From Lewinella sp. JB7 (GTDB taxonomy: Bacteria > Bacteroidota > Bacteroidia > Chitinophagales > Saprospiraceae), in NCBI RefSeq assembly GCF_024297185.1, contig NZ_JANCTD010000004.1, forward strand, positions 396,207-460,206: 64,000 bases of DNA, in the 5' to 3' direction. Below the pieces are notes generated by a model. That model saw only the letters and a list, made by a program, of their open reading frames with translations. It had not been told where the DNA came from and did no database searches. How positions within the stretch are numbered: position 1 is the stretch's first letter; every line of letters starts with the position of its first letter. The position numbers and the translations under genes are program-made. This document shows positions 17,321-26,663 of this stretch, in pieces.

Positions 17321-20300
17321 ATGAATAGTACACGTTACCCGAATCTATTTTCCCAAGTCGAAGGTCGGAGATTCACCCCCCGCTGGGCACCGCTCATGTT
17401 GGTCCTGTCGCTCCTGCTCACGAGCCTCTCCCTACAGGCGACGCATTTCCGCTACGGCTCCCTGAGTTGGCGGCACCTGACCGGCACCACGGTGGAATTC
17501 CAGATCGAGCAAGCCTGGCGGACGGGCTTCTTTTTCAGCGGGACGCCGGCCATCGGCACCGTCGTGACCGTGGACGCCCTAATCTACGGTGATGGCACCT
17601 CCGATCCTATCAACCTGACGGTAACTGCCGTAGACGAGGTTGACGGGTGGTTCTTCGGACGAGTCACCCTTACGCACACCTATCCAACCCAGGCTGCCTA
17701 TAGTCCCTACTATTCCTCCTGTTGTCGCATTGGTGGTATCGTCAACGCAAGCGGAGGCTGGTACGTCACCAGTCTGGTCGATCTGTCGCCCGGCCTTCTC
17801 GGGAACGATTCTCCGGTAACCTCCATCAATCCCATCGTGAACGTGCCCCAGGGCGCTACCGCCACCTTCAATTTGCCGGCGACGGACCCGGACGGTGACG
17901 CCATTCGCTACCGCCTGGCCGGCTCCGGGGAAACCTCCGGCATCGACCTGAGCCCCCTCTCCGTGTCCGCGACCGGGCAGGTAACCGTAGACATTAGCGG
18001 TGCCGGAGTAAACGCCCTGTACTCCGTTCCCGTGATCGTCGAAGATCTGGACGCGAGCGGAGCCGTGAAGTCCGCCGCCGCCGTCGACTTTTTCGTGCGC
18101 GTGGTGCAGCCCTCCAATCCTCCGGGCTTCGACTATACGGTGACGCCGGCCGATAACACCGTGCTCAACGTACGCCCCGGCGAGGCCGTAAGTTTCACCG
18201 TGCGGGCCTCCGATACGGATCCGGGAAGTACGGTCACCCTGAACGCGGTCGGCGTACCACCGGGCGCGAGCTTCACGCCACAACTACCGACTTCCGGCAA
18301 CCCCGTGCAGAGCACCTTCAACTGGACGCCCGGCTCCGCCAATCAGGGAGCGAACGTCATCAACGTCACCGCCACGGACGATCTGGGTAACCAGACCGCC
18401 ACCGCCATCTCGATCGTCGTCTCCCAACGCCCCATCTTCGACGTTCCGCCTACCCCGCCGTCGAGCGTGTTCAACGTCGTCGCGCCGGGTGACAGCCTTT
18501 CCTTCACCGTCCAGGCCTCGGATGCCGACAGCACCGACCTGGTGAGCATCACGGCGGCAAAAAAGAAATCCACCGGTACGGACTTTACCGCCCTCGGCGG
18601 TATGCTTTCCCCCGCCCTACCGACCCCGGCCGCCAACCCGACCTCCACCGTGGCCTCCTGGGCACCCGGCGCGGCCGACTGGGGACTGTCCGTAATTGTA
18701 TTCACCGCCGTCGACAGCAGCGGGGAATCCACGCCCCACGAAGTCCCGATTTTGGTGAATACGAATCCGATGTTCACCAGCATGCCCGATACTACCGCGA
18801 CGGTCGGTGCGCTGTACTCTTACCTCGTCATGGCAACCGACGCCGACCTCCCCTACGGAGATGCCCTGGAGATCGTCGGCATTAACCTGCCCGCCTGGCT
18901 CACCCTGACCGATAACGGCGACGGTACGGCACTACTGAGTGGCGTACCGGGACCGGGAGACGCGGGGTCCGTACAGATCGAACTGGAAGCCCACGACATC
19001 TACCACCACCAGAACGTGGGCGGCATCCCGCAGCAGACCTTTACGATCGCGGTCGGCGGCGGCGGCGGCGGTGTCTGCACCATCACCCTGGACTCGGTAG
19101 CAACGACCGGAGTTACCTGTCCCGGTGCGGACGACGGCACCCTGACGGCCTACGCGTCGGGCTCAGGCACCAATTATACCTACAGCATCGACGGTCCGCT
19201 GGCCGATATGAACACGACGGGCACGTTTACCGGACTACCCGGCGGCATGTACACGGTGTCGGTCAGTGATGATGATACCGGTGGCTGTACGGATACCCTG
19301 ATGAACGTCGAGGTCCCCATGAGCGCGAGCGCTCCTCCGGTGATCGTAGACATTACCGTGCCGGATCGGGCGCAGTATATCGGACAGATCCTCAAGGGCT
19401 TCGTCACGTATACCGACGCCGACGATCACGACGACCACACCGCCACCATTGACTGGGGGGACGGGGTCACCGAAAAGATGAGCGTAAAGCAGCTGCTGAA
19501 TAAGGGCGATGCCCAGCACCGCTACTTCCAGGTGGGTACCTATACCGTTCACATCACGGTTACGGATGGCTGCGGCAACTCCGTTACGGAGCAGTCCGGC
19601 CGGGATATCGTGGTGTACGATCCGAACGCCGGCGCCGTAGTGGGCGGTGGCTGGTTGCTGTCGCCCGGGAAGGCTTACCTCTACGATCCCATGCCCGGCA
19701 TCGCCAATTTCGGGTTCAAGGTGGAGTATGAGGATGGAAAGTATAAGCCGACGGGGCACTTCGACTTTTTCCTGAACCCCTACGAGTTCTACTTCTCCGC
19801 CACCCGCTTTGAAACGCTGAGCGTCGACGGTCACCGATTCCGCTTCACGGGCTCCGGCCAGGTGAAGGGCACGGGTGACTACCGGTTCATCGTCAGTGGA
19901 GAAGACGGTGAGAAGAACAGCAGCGGCTTCCCCTTCGATAAACTGCGGATCATCATCATCGATAATTCCAACGACGACGTCGTGTACGACAACCTCCGCG
20001 GCATCGACTTCTCCAGTCACGATGCCCCCGTTCTGGTCTTCGGTCGGGTATCGATCCGCACCGCGGACGACGAAGACAGTGAGCCGATCGTGATGGATCC
20101 TCCGGGCACCCTTCCCGTGAATTCCCGCCTGGCGGACAAGGAGCTTGCCGAGTCCATCGTCTACCCCAATCCGGCCTCCAGTGAGATCAAGGTGGACTGG
20201 GAAGGCTTCACGGGCGATACCCGGGTTGTACTGGTGGACCAAACCGGCCGCATCGTCCTCGACCGTATCGCGGATGCGGAAGCCGGCTCCCTGCGTCTCG

Positions 20301-20395
20301 ACCTGCAGGCCCTTAATCTGACCGACGGAATGTACCTGCTCCGACTCACCGACGGTGATCGCGACGTCAACCACCAGATCGTGATCCACCGCTAA
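17321..20395 (+). CDS. T9SS-secreted Ig-like / SprB / PKD surface protein
   Basis: A 1024-residue surface protein. The ATG at 17321 is preferred to one 32 codons earlier because a signal peptide (LMLVLSLLLTSLSLQA) then lies near the N-terminus. Residues about 40-180 form a Bacteroidota N-terminal domain (THFRYGSLSWRHL). Cadherin/Ig-like repeats with TATDDLGN-type turns cover about 185-600. A SprB-like repeat follows (TGVTCPGADDGTLTAYASG to GMYTVSVSDDDTGGC), then PKD (IDWGDGVTE), the GGGW module (about 790-930) and a T9SS tail (YPNPASSEIKVDW to HQIVIHR). SprB repeats occur in gliding adhesins. It is probably an adhesin. Confidence 0.88.
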   Translation: MNSTRYPNLFSQVEGRRFTPRWAPLMLVLSLLLTSLSLQATHFRYGSLSWRHLTGTTVEFQIEQAWRTGFFFSGTPAIGTVVTVDALIYGDGTSDPINLTVTAVDEVDGWFFGRVTLTHTYPTQAAYSPYYSSCCRIGGIVNASGGWYVTSLVDLSPGLLGNDSPVTSINPIVNVPQGATATFNLPATDPDGDAIRYRLAGSGETSGIDLSPLSVSATGQVTVDISGAGVNALYSVPVIVEDLDASGAVKSAAAVDFFVRVVQPSNPPGFDYTVTPADNTVLNVRPGEAVSFTVRASDTDPGSTVTLNAVGVPPGASFTPQLPTSGNPVQSTFNWTPGSANQGANVINVTATDDLGNQTATAISIVVSQRPIFDVPPTPPSSVFNVVAPGDSLSFTVQASDADSTDLVSITAAKKKSTGTDFTALGGMLSPALPTPAANPTSTVASWAPGAADWGLSVIVFTAVDSSGESTPHEVPILVNTNPMFTSMPDTTATVGALYSYLVMATDADLPYGDALEIVGINLPAWLTLTDNGDGTALLSGVPGPGDAGSVQIELEAHDIYHHQNVGGIPQQTFTIAVGGGGGGVCTITLDSVATTGVTCPGADDGTLTAYASGSGTNYTYSIDGPLADMNTTGTFTGLPGGMYTVSVSDDDTGGCTDTLMNVEVPMSASAPPVIVDITVPDRAQYIGQILKGFVTYTDADDHDDHTATIDWGDGVTEKMSVKQLLNKGDAQHRYFQVGTYTVHITVTDGCGNSVTEQSGRDIVVYDPNAGAVVGGGWLLSPGKAYLYDPMPGIANFGFKVEYEDGKYKPTGHFDFFLNPYEFYFSATRFETLSVDGHRFRFTGSGQVKGTGDYRFIVSGEDGEKNSSGFPFDKLRIIIIDNSNDDVVYDNLRGIDFSSHDAPVLVFGRVSIRTADDEDSEPIVMDPPGTLPVNSRLADKELAESIVYPNPASSEIKVDWEGFTGDTRVVLVDQTGRIVLDRIADAEAGSLRLDLQALNLTDGMYLLRLTDGDRDVNHQIVIHR

Positions 20396-20423
20396 AGAAG
20401 GAAGTCATCCCTATTTTTATACC

Positions 20424-20455
20424 GGCAGGCTGTCTTCGGGCGGCCTGCCTTTTTT
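20424..20455 (+). terminator. Rho-independent terminator, TTCGGGCGGCCTGC type
   Basis: Stem GGCAGGC (20424-20430) / GCCTGCC (20443-20449) with T6. It ends the 1024-residue protein gene and touches the stop of the convergent ABC transporter. The right arm and loop match the hairpin at 13847. Confidence 0.85.
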
Positions 20456-22289
20456 ATACTTCCTGCAGCTCCACCAATTTTCGGTAGGCACCGCCGCGTT
20501 CCAGCAGCTCCCCGTGGGTTCCCCGCTCGATGACGCGTCCGCGGTCCAGTACGACGATCTCGTCGGCGTTCTGAATGGTGGAGAGGCGGTGGGCGATGAC
20601 CAGGGCCGTACGCCCCTGCATTAGTCGCTGCAGGGCTTCCTGCACCAACCGTTCGGACTCGCTGTCGAGGGCGGAGGTGGCCTCGTCGAGGATCAGGATA
20701 TCCGGATCGCGCAAGACGGCCCGGGCGATGGTGAGTCGTTGCCGCTGGCCGCCGCTGAGTTTGTTGCCCCGATCGCCGATGTTGGTCCGGTAACCCTCCG
20801 GCGTAGCGACGATGAAGTCGTGGGCATTGGCAACCCGGGCGGCTTCCTCCACCTGTGCGGGAGTGACGTCCCGCATGCCGAAGACGATATTGTCGTAGAT
20901 GGTGTCATTGAAGAGGATGGCCTCCTGGCTGACGATGCCAAAGCGGCTTCGCAGTTCCTCCAGGGGGAAATCGCGCAGGTCGCGGCCGTCCAGGGTGATG
21001 TACCCCGACGTAGGGTCGTAGAAGCGCGGCAGCAGGTCGGCGATCGTACTCTTGCCGCCGCCGCTGGCCCCGGCCAGCGCCAGGACCTTCCCCGTCGGGA
21101 TCTCCAGATCGAGGTGCTGCAGCACGGGCGTTCCGTCGGGGGTGTAGGAGAATCCGACGTCGTGAAATTTAATGCCCGATGTTGGCTTTTCCCGGGAATG
21201 CACGGCACCCGCGGCCCCGCCCGCAACCGGCGTAAGAAGCGGGTTCTGTACGTCGAGCACGGCTTCCACCCGCTCCAGGGCGCCGAGGCCCTTTTGTACG
21301 TTGTACCAGGCCTTGGAAAAGTTCTTAGCCGGGTCGATCACCATGTAAAAAGCGAAGATGAAGGCGATGAAGGTGCCCGCCTCCATGGTGCCCGCGAATA
21401 CCTCCCGCGAACCGTAGAGCAGCAACAGGGCCACCGTAGCGATGCCCAGGAATTCGGTGAGGGGGCTCGACAGATCCCGTCGCCAGAGCAGGCGGATGAG
21501 CCGGTGGCGGTAGCGGTCGTTAAGTTCGGCGAAGCGCCGGGCCTGGTGGTCTTCCGCCCCGAAACTCTTGATGATGCGCAGTCCGCCGAGACTCTCCTCG
21601 GTACGGCTTACGATCTCCCCGAGCGTTTCCTGCACCTCGCCGCTGCTCCGCTTCAGTCGCTTGCCGATGCCGCCGATCACGACACCGGTGAAGATCATGA
21701 GCCCGAAAACGAAGAGCGTCAGCGAAGGACTCACGATGATCATGAAGGCGAGCGAGCCGATGATGATGAAGGGCTCCCGGAAGATGGCCTCCAGTACATT
21801 GAGAATACTGCTCTCGACCTCCTGCACGTCGGCGGTGATGCGGCTGAGCAAACTGCCCTTGCGCTCCTCGGTGAAGTAACCCAGCGGCAGATGGAGCAGG
21901 TGAGTGTACAGCTCATTGCGCAGGTCGCGGATCACGCCGTTGCGGACCGGCGACATGAAGAAGAGGGCGAGGTAGCGGAACAGGTTCTTGAGCAGGAAGG
22001 ACAGCAAGATCAGCGCGCACACGTACAGCAGGGCCTGTTCGCGTCCCCGCTCGGTGATCCACTCGGTGACCAGGTACCCGCCGTACTGCTCGAGATCGGC
22101 CAGGGAGTCGATGGAGGCCGGCGCGGTGGTGACGGGCTCCGTCTGCTCGAACAGCAGATTGAAGAACGGCTGAAAGATGGGGATGGACACGACGGTGAAT
22201 ACGGCCGTCAGAATATTACACGCGATGGCCAGCGCCACGAGGCCGCGGTAGTTGCCCAGGTAGCCGAGAAGTCGGCGGAAGGATTGCAT
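20454..22289 (-). CDS. ABC exporter, fused permease-ATPase (MsbA-like)
   Basis: A 611-residue half-transporter that would homodimerise in the inner membrane. Six transmembrane helices lie in about 1-320. The nucleotide-binding domain follows, with Walker A GASGGGKST, signature LSGGQRQR, Walker B ILILDEATSALD and switch His in VIAHRLST. The family exports lipids or drugs; lipid A flipping is possible, but identity with MsbA is not proven. The start at 22289 is chosen over a longer frame because a TATCTTCG box ends 4 bases upstream and the protein then begins like other exporters (MQSFRRLLGYL). Confidence 0.92.
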   Translation of the reverse strand: MQSFRRLLGYLGNYRGLVALAIACNILTAVFTVVSIPIFQPFFNLLFEQTEPVTTAPASIDSLADLEQYGGYLVTEWITERGREQALLYVCALILLSFLLKNLFRYLALFFMSPVRNGVIRDLRNELYTHLLHLPLGYFTEERKGSLLSRITADVQEVESSILNVLEAIFREPFIIIGSLAFMIIVSPSLTLFVFGLMIFTGVVIGGIGKRLKRSSGEVQETLGEIVSRTEESLGGLRIIKSFGAEDHQARRFAELNDRYRHRLIRLLWRRDLSSPLTEFLGIATVALLLLYGSREVFAGTMEAGTFIAFIFAFYMVIDPAKNFSKAWYNVQKGLGALERVEAVLDVQNPLLTPVAGGAAGAVHSREKPTSGIKFHDVGFSYTPDGTPVLQHLDLEIPTGKVLALAGASGGGKSTIADLLPRFYDPTSGYITLDGRDLRDFPLEELRSRFGIVSQEAILFNDTIYDNIVFGMRDVTPAQVEEAARVANAHDFIVATPEGYRTNIGDRGNKLSGGQRQRLTIARAVLRDPDILILDEATSALDSESERLVQEALQRLMQGRTALVIAHRLSTIQNADEIVVLDRGRVIERGTHGELLERGGAYRKLVELQEV

Positions 22290-22293
22290 GGGG

Positions 22294-22301
22294 CGAAGAT
22301 A
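22294..22301 (-). promoter_or_regulatory. -7 box of the ABC exporter gene
   Basis: The minus strand reads TATCTTCG, 4 bases before the ATG. It shares a 66-bp G-rich divergent region with the DUF2461 promoter. Confidence 0.45.
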
Positions 22302-22343
22302 CGGGGGGAGTGAGGGAGTGAAGGGGGGAAGGAGTGAAGGGGG

Positions 22344-22351
22344 TACCTTTG
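22344..22351 (+). promoter_or_regulatory. -7 box of the DUF2461 gene
   Basis: TACCTTTG matches the TAnnTTTG consensus and ends 4 bases before the ATG at 22356, implying a nearly leaderless transcript. Confidence 0.5.
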
Positions 22352-22355
22352 GCGA

Positions 22356-23042
22356 ATGATTCAGATTAAATCCTCGACGTTTGAGTTTTTGCGGCAGCTG
22401 GCGGAGAACAACGACCGCGACTGGTTCGCCGAACACCGGGGGGAGTACGAGGCGGCGCGGGCAAACGTAGCCGAGTTTTCGGACGCCTTACTGGAGCGCT
22501 TGCGGGAGACCGACGTGATCAGTACGGAAAACGGGAAGAAATCACTCTTCCGGATCTACCGCGACGTACGCTTTAGTAAGGACAAGCGGCCCTTTAAGAC
22601 CAACATCGCCGGCAGCTACACCCGCGACGGGCGGCAGCGGCGGGGCGGGTACTACTTTTCCTTCTCCCCCGGAGAAAGCATGGTCGGTGGCGGCTTTTAC
22701 GGCATCGAGCGCGACGATCTGCAACGCATCCGGCAGGAGCTGGGCGGGGACGCGGGTCCGATGCGGGAGATCGTGGAAGCCAAGGACTTCGGCACCACCT
22801 TCGGCACCCTGCGGGGCGAGCAACTGAAGACGGCTCCCCAGGGCTTCCCCCGGGACCACCCGAACATCGACCTGCTGCGCTACAAGCAGTTTTACGCCGC
22901 CCGCCACTTTAACGAAGCGGAGGTACTGTCGCCCGGCTTTCTTGACGAAGCCACCCACACGCTGCTGGCGCTGCGGCCCTTTTTCGATTACTTCAGCGAG
23001 GTGCTCACGACGGATGCGAACGGGGAGAGCCTGATCGACTGA
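22356..23042 (+). CDS. DUF2461 / TIGR02453 family protein
   Basis: A 228-residue soluble protein of the DUF2461 family. Typical segments are FLRQLAENNDRDWFAEHR, SLFRIYRDVRFSKDKRPFK, GGGFYGIERDDLQRIR and YKQFYAARHF near the C-terminus. The length is normal. The function is unknown; the family is widespread in bacteria and fungi. It is divergent from the ABC exporter and 21 bases ahead of the glycosyltransferase. Confidence 0.9.
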   Translation: MIQIKSSTFEFLRQLAENNDRDWFAEHRGEYEAARANVAEFSDALLERLRETDVISTENGKKSLFRIYRDVRFSKDKRPFKTNIAGSYTRDGRQRRGGYYFSFSPGESMVGGGFYGIERDDLQRIRQELGGDAGPMREIVEAKDFGTTFGTLRGEQLKTAPQGFPRDHPNIDLLRYKQFYAARHFNEAEVLSPGFLDEATHTLLALRPFFDYFSEVLTTDANGESLID

Positions 23043-23063
23043 GTCCGTAATACCTTAGCGGCC

Positions 23064-24176
23064 ATGTCCTATTCGCTTCTCCTCATTTCCGATTACCGCG
23101 ACAGCCTGAACGCCGTTCGTCCGGAAGGGCGCTGGTTCGTCGAACTCTCTCGCCACTACGGGTATCGCATCACCCTCATGACCCGCCGCGAGGGGTCCAG
23201 CTACCTCGACGAACTGGAAGCCGCCGGCGTGAGGATCATCGACTGGCATCCGGAATCGAAGTTCGGGCGCGCCGACCGCGACCGGATCCGGGAAGAACTG
23301 CGGCGGGGCGAGTACAATATCCTCCACCTCTTTAACAACAAGGCCATTGCCGCCGGGGTGGCCGCCGCGAAGGGGTGGCCGGGGAAGGTGGTCACTTACC
23401 GGGGGTATACCGGGAACATCCACTGGTGGGACCCGGGGGCCTACTTCCAGCATCTGCACCCGCGGGTGGACATGATCACCTGCGTGAGCCAGGCGGTCAA
23501 GGACAGCTTCGACGAGCAGTTGTTTTTCGACGCCCGCAAGACCGTAGTGGTGGGCAAGGGGCACGACCCGGCCTGGTACGCCGCCGTGGAACCCATGGAC
23601 CTGCACCAGGCCTTCGGCATCCCGGCGGATAAACTCGTGATCATCATTCTGGCCAATGCCCGCCGGATGAAGGGCATGGACTACCTCGGTACCGCCATCC
23701 GGCGTATGCCGGCCGAACTGCCGATCCACTTCCTCTTCGTCGGCCGGGGGCTGGAGACGACCGAACTGCGGGTCGACCTGGCCGATAGTCCGTACCACGA
23801 CGAGGAGGACTACACCTTTACCGGGTTCCGGGAAGATGCCCTGTCCATACTGGCCGGGGCCGACATCAGCCTGCTGCCCAGCGTGAAGGGGGAAGGCCTG
23901 AGCAAGGTCTTGCTGGAAAGTATGTTCCTGGCCCGGCCCACCATCATGACCGACATTGGGGGCAACCGGGGACTGGGCATCGACGGGGAAACGGCCCTGA
24001 TCGTATCGGCCCGCGATGAGGACGCCCTGGTCGGAGCCATCACCCGGCTGGCGGAGGATCGGGAACTGCGGGAAAGACTGGGGCCGGCCGGCCGCGCCTA
24101 CATCACCGAACACTACCGGGCGGAGCAGTCGGCCCGCGAGCTCGACGCCGCCTACCGGCGGGTCATGCGGGGGTAG
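23064..24176 (+). CDS. Glycosyltransferase family 4 (GT-B fold)
   Basis: A 370-residue retaining GT4-type transferase. The N-terminal Rossmann half has no obvious export signal. The C-terminal half carries the sugar-nucleotide EX7E motif (EGLSKVLLE, about residue 277), SLLPSVKGEGLSK and ANARRMKGMDYL. Donor and acceptor are not predictable. It is a lone GT gene, not part of a polysaccharide cluster. A TACCTTAG box lies 5 bases before the ATG. It could decorate envelope lipids, given the exporter nearby, but that is speculation. Confidence 0.88.
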   Translation: MSYSLLLISDYRDSLNAVRPEGRWFVELSRHYGYRITLMTRREGSSYLDELEAAGVRIIDWHPESKFGRADRDRIREELRRGEYNILHLFNNKAIAAGVAAAKGWPGKVVTYRGYTGNIHWWDPGAYFQHLHPRVDMITCVSQAVKDSFDEQLFFDARKTVVVGKGHDPAWYAAVEPMDLHQAFGIPADKLVIIILANARRMKGMDYLGTAIRRMPAELPIHFLFVGRGLETTELRVDLADSPYHDEEDYTFTGFREDALSILAGADISLLPSVKGEGLSKVLLESMFLARPTIMTDIGGNRGLGIDGETALIVSARDEDALVGAITRLAEDRELRERLGPAGRAYITEHYRAEQSARELDAAYRRVMRG

Positions 24177-24239
24177 CGGCAACCGGGGTTTCACATATTG
24201 CCGGGCACGCCTTACCTTACCACAGTAAAATTACCACCC

Positions 24240-25019
24240 ATGCAGTACAGTTATTTGACCGTCGTCGCCCTCCCCTTCCTGCTCTATTCCTGCGGAGGTA
24301 ACGAGGCGACCCGGGCCGAAGATATGCCCACCCCGGAAGAAGTCATGACCTCCGCCGGAGAACCGATGATCGAGGGCAACGGCGAGTGGACCGACCTCAT
24401 GGAGGGCGACATCGCCGACAACTGGCACACCTACGGCGAGGATGCCCCGGGCGCCGCCTGGAAGGTGGACGACGAGGGCGCGCTCTACCTCGATACCAGC
24501 AATAAGGGCGAGCACGGCGTTGTAGGCGGTGGCGACCTTGTCACCAACGAAAGCTACGCCAACTACGAACTGGAACTTGACTGGAAAATCGGCGAGTGCG
24601 GCAACAGCGGCCTCATCTACAACGTGATCGAGCACGACACCCTGCCCTATCCCTGGCTCAGCGGTCCGGAAATGCAGATCCTGGACAACTCCTGCCACCC
24701 CGATGCCAAGATCGTCACCCACCGGGCCGGCGACCTCTACGATATGATCACCGGCGAGCCCGAAAACGTGAAGCCGGCTGGCGAATGGAACTCCATCCGC
24801 CTCGTGGTGAAGGATGGCTACGTCGAGCACTGGCAGAACGGCGAACGGATCGTGACCTACACCGGTAAGGGCGAGCCCTGGAAGGCCATGATCGCCGACT
24901 CGAAATTCAAGGACTACCCCACCTTCGGTTCGTCCACCTCGGGCAAGATCAGTTTGCAGGACCACGGAGACCCCGTCTGGTTCCGCAACATCCGCATCCG
25001 CGAGCTCAGCTCGAAATAA
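24240..25019 (+). CDS. DUF1080 (3-keto-disaccharide hydrolase-like) lipoprotein
   Basis: A 259-residue lipoprotein with lipobox LLYSC and lipidated Cys18; the ATG at 24240 fits the signal peptide best. Residues about 50-255 are a DUF1080 concanavalin-like domain (WTDLMEGDIADNWHTYG, NYELELDWKIGECGNSGL, GPEMQILDN, GEWNSIRLVVKDGYVEHW, GDPVWFRNIRIREL). Some members hydrolyse 3-keto-glycosides. It sits 31 bases before a FucP-like sugar transporter, so import of a sugar released by this protein is plausible. Confidence 0.9.
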   Translation: MQYSYLTVVALPFLLYSCGGNEATRAEDMPTPEEVMTSAGEPMIEGNGEWTDLMEGDIADNWHTYGEDAPGAAWKVDDEGALYLDTSNKGEHGVVGGGDLVTNESYANYELELDWKIGECGNSGLIYNVIEHDTLPYPWLSGPEMQILDNSCHPDAKIVTHRAGDLYDMITGEPENVKPAGEWNSIRLVVKDGYVEHWQNGERIVTYTGKGEPWKAMIADSKFKDYPTFGSSTSGKISLQDHGDPVWFRNIRIRELSSK

Positions 25020-25050
25020 CTTTACATCACTGCACCAAATAGTTTAGATC

Positions 25051-26361
25051 ATGCTTGTTGATTCACCGACCGCCGGGACTGCCGCCGGTATCCCCGCGAA
25101 CCGCGACCGTTTATTCCTTGCCGCCTGCGTTTCCCTCGTGGTCACGTCCATGACCTTCGCCATCCGCGCCGGCATCCTCACCGAACTCGGCAACACCTTC
25201 GCGCTCACCGGCCCCCAACTCGGTTGGGTGAACAGTATGGCTTTCCTGGGCTTCCCCATCGCCATGATCATCGGCGGACTGCTGTACAACGAGATCGGCC
25301 CCCGCAAGATGCTCTGGACGGCCTTCGTCTGTCACTTACTGGGGCTCGTCCTCACCATCTACGCCGGCGACATCGGGCCGCTGAGCGGATTCTGGGGACT
25401 GATCATTTCGACTTTCTTCATCGGCTTCGCCAACGGCGCCGTAGAGGCTGCCTGTAACCCCATGGTGGCGGATATGTACCCCGAGAAGAAAACACAGATG
25501 CTCAACCGCTTCCACGTGTGGTTTCCCGGCGGTATCGTCATCGGCTCCCTCGTTGCCCGCTTCTTCGGCGACGCGCTCGGGTGGCAGGGACTCATCGCGA
25601 CCATGTTCATCCCCACGATCATCTACGCCGTCCTGATCTACGGCCAGGAGTTTCCGAAGGCCAATTCAATTAGCAACGACACCCGGGAGAACATCCGCAG
25701 CCTCGCTACGCCCCTCTTCCTGTTCATCGTGGTCTGCATGACGCTGACCGCTACCACCGAATTCAGCACGACGCAGTGGGTAGAGAAGATCCTGGGGGCC
25801 AGCGGTGCCAGTCCCATGATCGTACTGGCGCTCGTCACGGGTCTGATGGCCGTCGGACGGTTCTTCGCCGGTCCCATCGTGCACAACCTCAACCCGACCG
25901 GCGTACTGCTCATCAGTGCCGTGCTGTCGACCATCGGTATTTACCTGCTCAGTACGCTCACCGGCGGGGCGGTGTACTTCGGAGCGATCGTTTTCGCCCT
26001 GGGTATCTGCTACTTCTGGCCCACCATGATCGGCTTCGTGGGCGAATACATTCCCCAGACGGGCGCGCTCGGCATGTCGCTCGTCGGCGGTGCCGGTATG
26101 TTCGCCCTCGTCATCTGGAACCCCATCATCGGCGGCTGGCTCGACGACGCCAAGGCGACCGCCGAAGTGGCGGGAGCTACCGGTGCCGAGGCCGACATCA
26201 TTGCGGGTCAGGCTACCCTGTCCACCATGATGTGGTTTCCGATCATTCTCATCGTGCTCTTCGGGGGCCTGTACTTCTACATGCGCAACCGTCCGCAGGT
26301 CCGCGCCGACGAGGCCGTCCTCAACCCGGACGCGATGTCGACGCCCGGATCCGCCCGCTAG
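25051..26361 (+). CDS. MFS transporter, FucP-like sugar permease
   Basis: A 436-residue major-facilitator protein with 12 hydrophobic segments and loop motifs such as NEIGPRKMLW between TM2 and TM3. The layout, including EAACNPMVADMYPEKKTQMLNRFH and the late FWPTMIGFVGEYIPQTG helix pair, resembles the FGHS/FucP sugar:H+ symporters common in Bacteroidota. The neighbouring DUF1080 lipoprotein suggests a sugar substrate. A strong terminator follows. Confidence 0.88.
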   Translation: MLVDSPTAGTAAGIPANRDRLFLAACVSLVVTSMTFAIRAGILTELGNTFALTGPQLGWVNSMAFLGFPIAMIIGGLLYNEIGPRKMLWTAFVCHLLGLVLTIYAGDIGPLSGFWGLIISTFFIGFANGAVEAACNPMVADMYPEKKTQMLNRFHVWFPGGIVIGSLVARFFGDALGWQGLIATMFIPTIIYAVLIYGQEFPKANSISNDTRENIRSLATPLFLFIVVCMTLTATTEFSTTQWVEKILGASGASPMIVLALVTGLMAVGRFFAGPIVHNLNPTGVLLISAVLSTIGIYLLSTLTGGAVYFGAIVFALGICYFWPTMIGFVGEYIPQTGALGMSLVGGAGMFALVIWNPIIGGWLDDAKATAEVAGATGAEADIIAGQATLSTMMWFPIILIVLFGGLYFYMRNRPQVRADEAVLNPDAMSTPGSAR

Positions 26362-26400
26362 TTCGAACGGGCTTTAGCGGCGGGTCCGCGGGAGCCATGC

Positions 26401-26438
26401 AAATGCCCATTCCGGTGCTTCCGGGATGGGCATTTTTT
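26401..26438 (+). terminator. Rho-independent terminator after the MFS gene
   Basis: A 15-bp stem with one mismatch, AAATGCCCATTCCGG (26401-26415) / CCGGGATGGGCATTT (26421-26435), ending in T6. Confidence 0.9.
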
Positions 26439-26663
26439 GATTAAGGATGAGGCCTCTTCGGGCCGATCTGGGGGCGAGCGGTGCGGGGTCGGCGCGGAGC
26501 GCCTCAGCCTTGGATAACTGATGATCTGGCTCCTTTTGCTCACCCTTTCACTATTCACTGTAAAGGTGTCAACCGCCCAACACTCGCGCCACGTCCATAC
26601 CGCCGCAAAAAGCGTCGCCACGGCGTGGCGCTACTCATTGGGCGAGAGTACTAACTGTACTCC
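26439..26663. other. Transition into AT-rich island, no gene
   Basis: GC falls from the normal level to clearly AT-rich across this stretch. Frames with a signal-like start exist (for example from 26521), but they run into the antisense of the small membrane protein gene and have no recognisable domain. Confidence 0.4.

Noticed and set aside
20739..22313. Long frame opposite the ABC exporter
   Set aside because: Antisense shadow of a certain gene, caused by high GC.
23055..24194. Long frame opposite the glycosyltransferase
   Set aside because: Antisense shadow with no domain of its own.
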